In this document: positions 63,037 through 64,000 of the stretch, piece by piece | How positions within the stretch are numbered: position 1 is the first letter of the stretch | Layout: each line of letters starts with the position of its first letter | Assembly: GCA_038831005.1 (NCBI GenBank) | Contig: JAWBKZ010000001.1 | Location: forward strand, 62,001 to 126,000 | Length of the DNA stretch: 64,000 nucleotides | Origin: Ignisphaera sp. | GTDB taxonomy: Archaea > Thermoproteota > Thermoprotei_A > Sulfolobales > Ignisphaeraceae | Direction: 5' to 3' | The notes under the pieces: model-generated | Seen by the model: the letters and a program-made list of their open reading frames with translations, nothing else | What the model was told of the DNA's origin: nothing | Databases searched by the model: none | Made by a program: the position numbers and the translations under genes

Positions 63037-63981
63037 ATGTTTTGTCACATAGGTTTAGGGAAAGCTTACGAAAGATCGTACGAATTTTTTCTATCATCTG
63101 TAGTAACGAGTAGTGGAGCTAAGAAGAAGTATAGAGATATAGTTAGGATAGAATGTTTTCTAGGCTACCCCTATAGACTCCTCATAGAGAAATTCAGAAA
63201 CAACATCATACATAGCTACAGATATAGCCATAGACAATACTACGTCTTTCCACAAGAGTTCTACACACTTTTTGTCTCATTCTTTAAATTACTAAATAAC
63301 CTATATAGACTATATAAGAGAGATCTAGATAGAGTGTTTAGACGAATTGAAAATATAATTAATTATTGTGAAAACATTGAAAAGTGTTACAAAAAGCTTC
63401 TAGATGAAAACTATTCTGTAGCTGAAGAAATTGTAAAGAGGGTTCAAAAAGGTAGGAAGGTGTTAACAACAAGATTAGAGAGAAACACTAAACGATGTAT
63501 TGATAAAGCACTAACCTATTTTCCAGAAATTCTAAACATGTATACCTATAGATACACATCTCCAGAAAATCTAAAAGAATTTCTATTAAAGATTTTCCCA
63601 GAAAGAATTGCTAGAGCTTATCACGATTTCATTATAATGCATAATCCTGTAGTTGTTGCTAGAGACGAACTGATACTTATAGCGAGAGATAGTTATGATG
63701 AATTCGATGGCTTTAGGATCTATATAGATGATTGTGTTGATAAAGAACACTACTACTTTTTACTGAAAATGGTTGGAACACTTACACTAAATGGTTATGT
63801 GAGTAGAATAAAATGGGTAGCGCTTCTAGGTTACGATAAGAACTCTAATCAGATATTCTTACACTACGTACCATCCACAATGGTTCTGCATAATGTTGAG
63901 AAGTGTAGATTATGGTTACTAGGACTTGTAGATAACTTTGGGAGAGAGTATTTCTCTGATTTCGAGTTAATAGAGGTATAG
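63037..63981 (+). CDS. Uncharacterised protein, partner of the preceding small gene
   Basis: A 314-residue protein with basic helical regions in the first 200 residues and an alpha/beta end. The C-terminal part reads WVALLGYDKNSNQIFLHYVP and ends in a segment with WLLGLVDNFG. That tail recalls the end of DUF6745 proteins, which are often beside 'RQGD' proteins in bacteria, but this is only a visual likeness. Many aromatic residues occur, with no membrane segment or signal. AAAGGAG after the stop, at 63983, could be the ribosome binding site of a next gene outside the window. Confidence 0.55.
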   Translation: MFCHIGLGKAYERSYEFFLSSVVTSSGAKKKYRDIVRIECFLGYPYRLLIEKFRNNIIHSYRYSHRQYYVFPQEFYTLFVSFFKLLNNLYRLYKRDLDRVFRRIENIINYCENIEKCYKKLLDENYSVAEEIVKRVQKGRKVLTTRLERNTKRCIDKALTYFPEILNMYTYRYTSPENLKEFLLKIFPERIARAYHDFIIMHNPVVVARDELILIARDSYDEFDGFRIYIDDCVDKEHYYFLLKMVGTLTLNGYVSRIKWVALLGYDKNSNQIFLHYVPSTMVLHNVEKCRLWLLGLVDNFGREYFSDFELIEV

Positions 63982-64000
63982 AAAGGAGTTATAGATTCAT

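Noticed and set aside
63037-63981. Possible NurA nuclease missing from the herA locus
   Set aside because: No DxE/DxD catalytic pattern or NurA-like N-terminus; it pairs with the small beta-rich gene instead.

Overview
The window looks like a chromosome segment of a low-GC, probably hyperthermophilic crenarchaeon (Desulfurococcales or Ignisphaera-like; this is inference). Archaeal markers include a complete A-type ATP synthase cluster, HerA/Mre11/Rad50, Nep1, an FAU-1-type RNA-binding nuclease, CDP-archaeol synthase, archaeal-type phosphoglycerate mutase, a ROK hexokinase, a four-subunit 2-oxoacid:ferredoxin oxidoreductase and HMG-CoA synthase with a DUF35-partnered thiolase. Codons are dominated by AGA, ATA and other A/T-ending forms, while the single tRNA gene has GC-rich stems. 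Many starts have a GGTG- or GAGG-type Shine-Dalgarno a few bases upstream, and GTG and TTG starts are common.

Layout. 1-8.2 kb: a partial metallo-beta-lactamase protein, UPF0147 with FAU-1, a PhoU/AbrB regulator, then apgM, hexokinase, a HhH DNA glycosylase with two four-cysteine motifs, Nep1 and an unknown gene. 8.3-16.2 kb: HMG-CoA synthase, small regulators, an HTH-phosphoribosyltransferase regulator, a GNAT acetyltransferase between two degenerate enzyme-like proteins, a B12-binding radical SAM protein, a zinc-finger/HTH protein and a ribbon-helix-helix protein. 16.2-18.15 kb: tRNA-Leu(CAG) followed by a decayed region that ends in a second, degenerate tRNA-Leu-like copy; this looks like an old integration at the tRNA. 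18.3-27.1 kb: radical SAM proteins, thiolase/DUF35, a potassium and osmotic block (TrkH, TrkA, MscS-like) and a four-CBS protein. 27.6-33 kb: herA-mre11-rad50, with no nurA beside it. 33-36 kb: the porC-D-A-B operon. 36-51 kb: carS, putative proteases, small regulators, an aspartoacylase-like pseudoenzyme, a KaiC-like ATPase, an ABC-2 exporter, an HtrA-like protease, a PfkB kinase and a gluzincin-like membrane-anchored protease. 51.1-59.8 kb: ATP synthase in the order H-I-K-E-C-F-A-B-D. 59.9-64 kb: a YkgJ-type cysteine protein, purM, a metallopeptidase-like protein, a phosphoribosyltransferase and an uncharacterised gene pair.

How the genes fit together. The ATP synthase operon uses the membrane ion gradient, and its proteolipid carries residues at the spacing of a known sodium site. 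TrkH/TrkA/MscS form a potassium and turgor block. HerA/Mre11/Rad50 process DNA ends. Thiolase, DUF35 and HMG-CoA synthase start isoprenoid synthesis and CarS acts later in archaeal lipid synthesis, although here they lie in separate loci. Genes are packed tightly. Every neighbouring convergent gene pair with both ends in the window is separated by fewer than 60 bases, and five pairs overlap.
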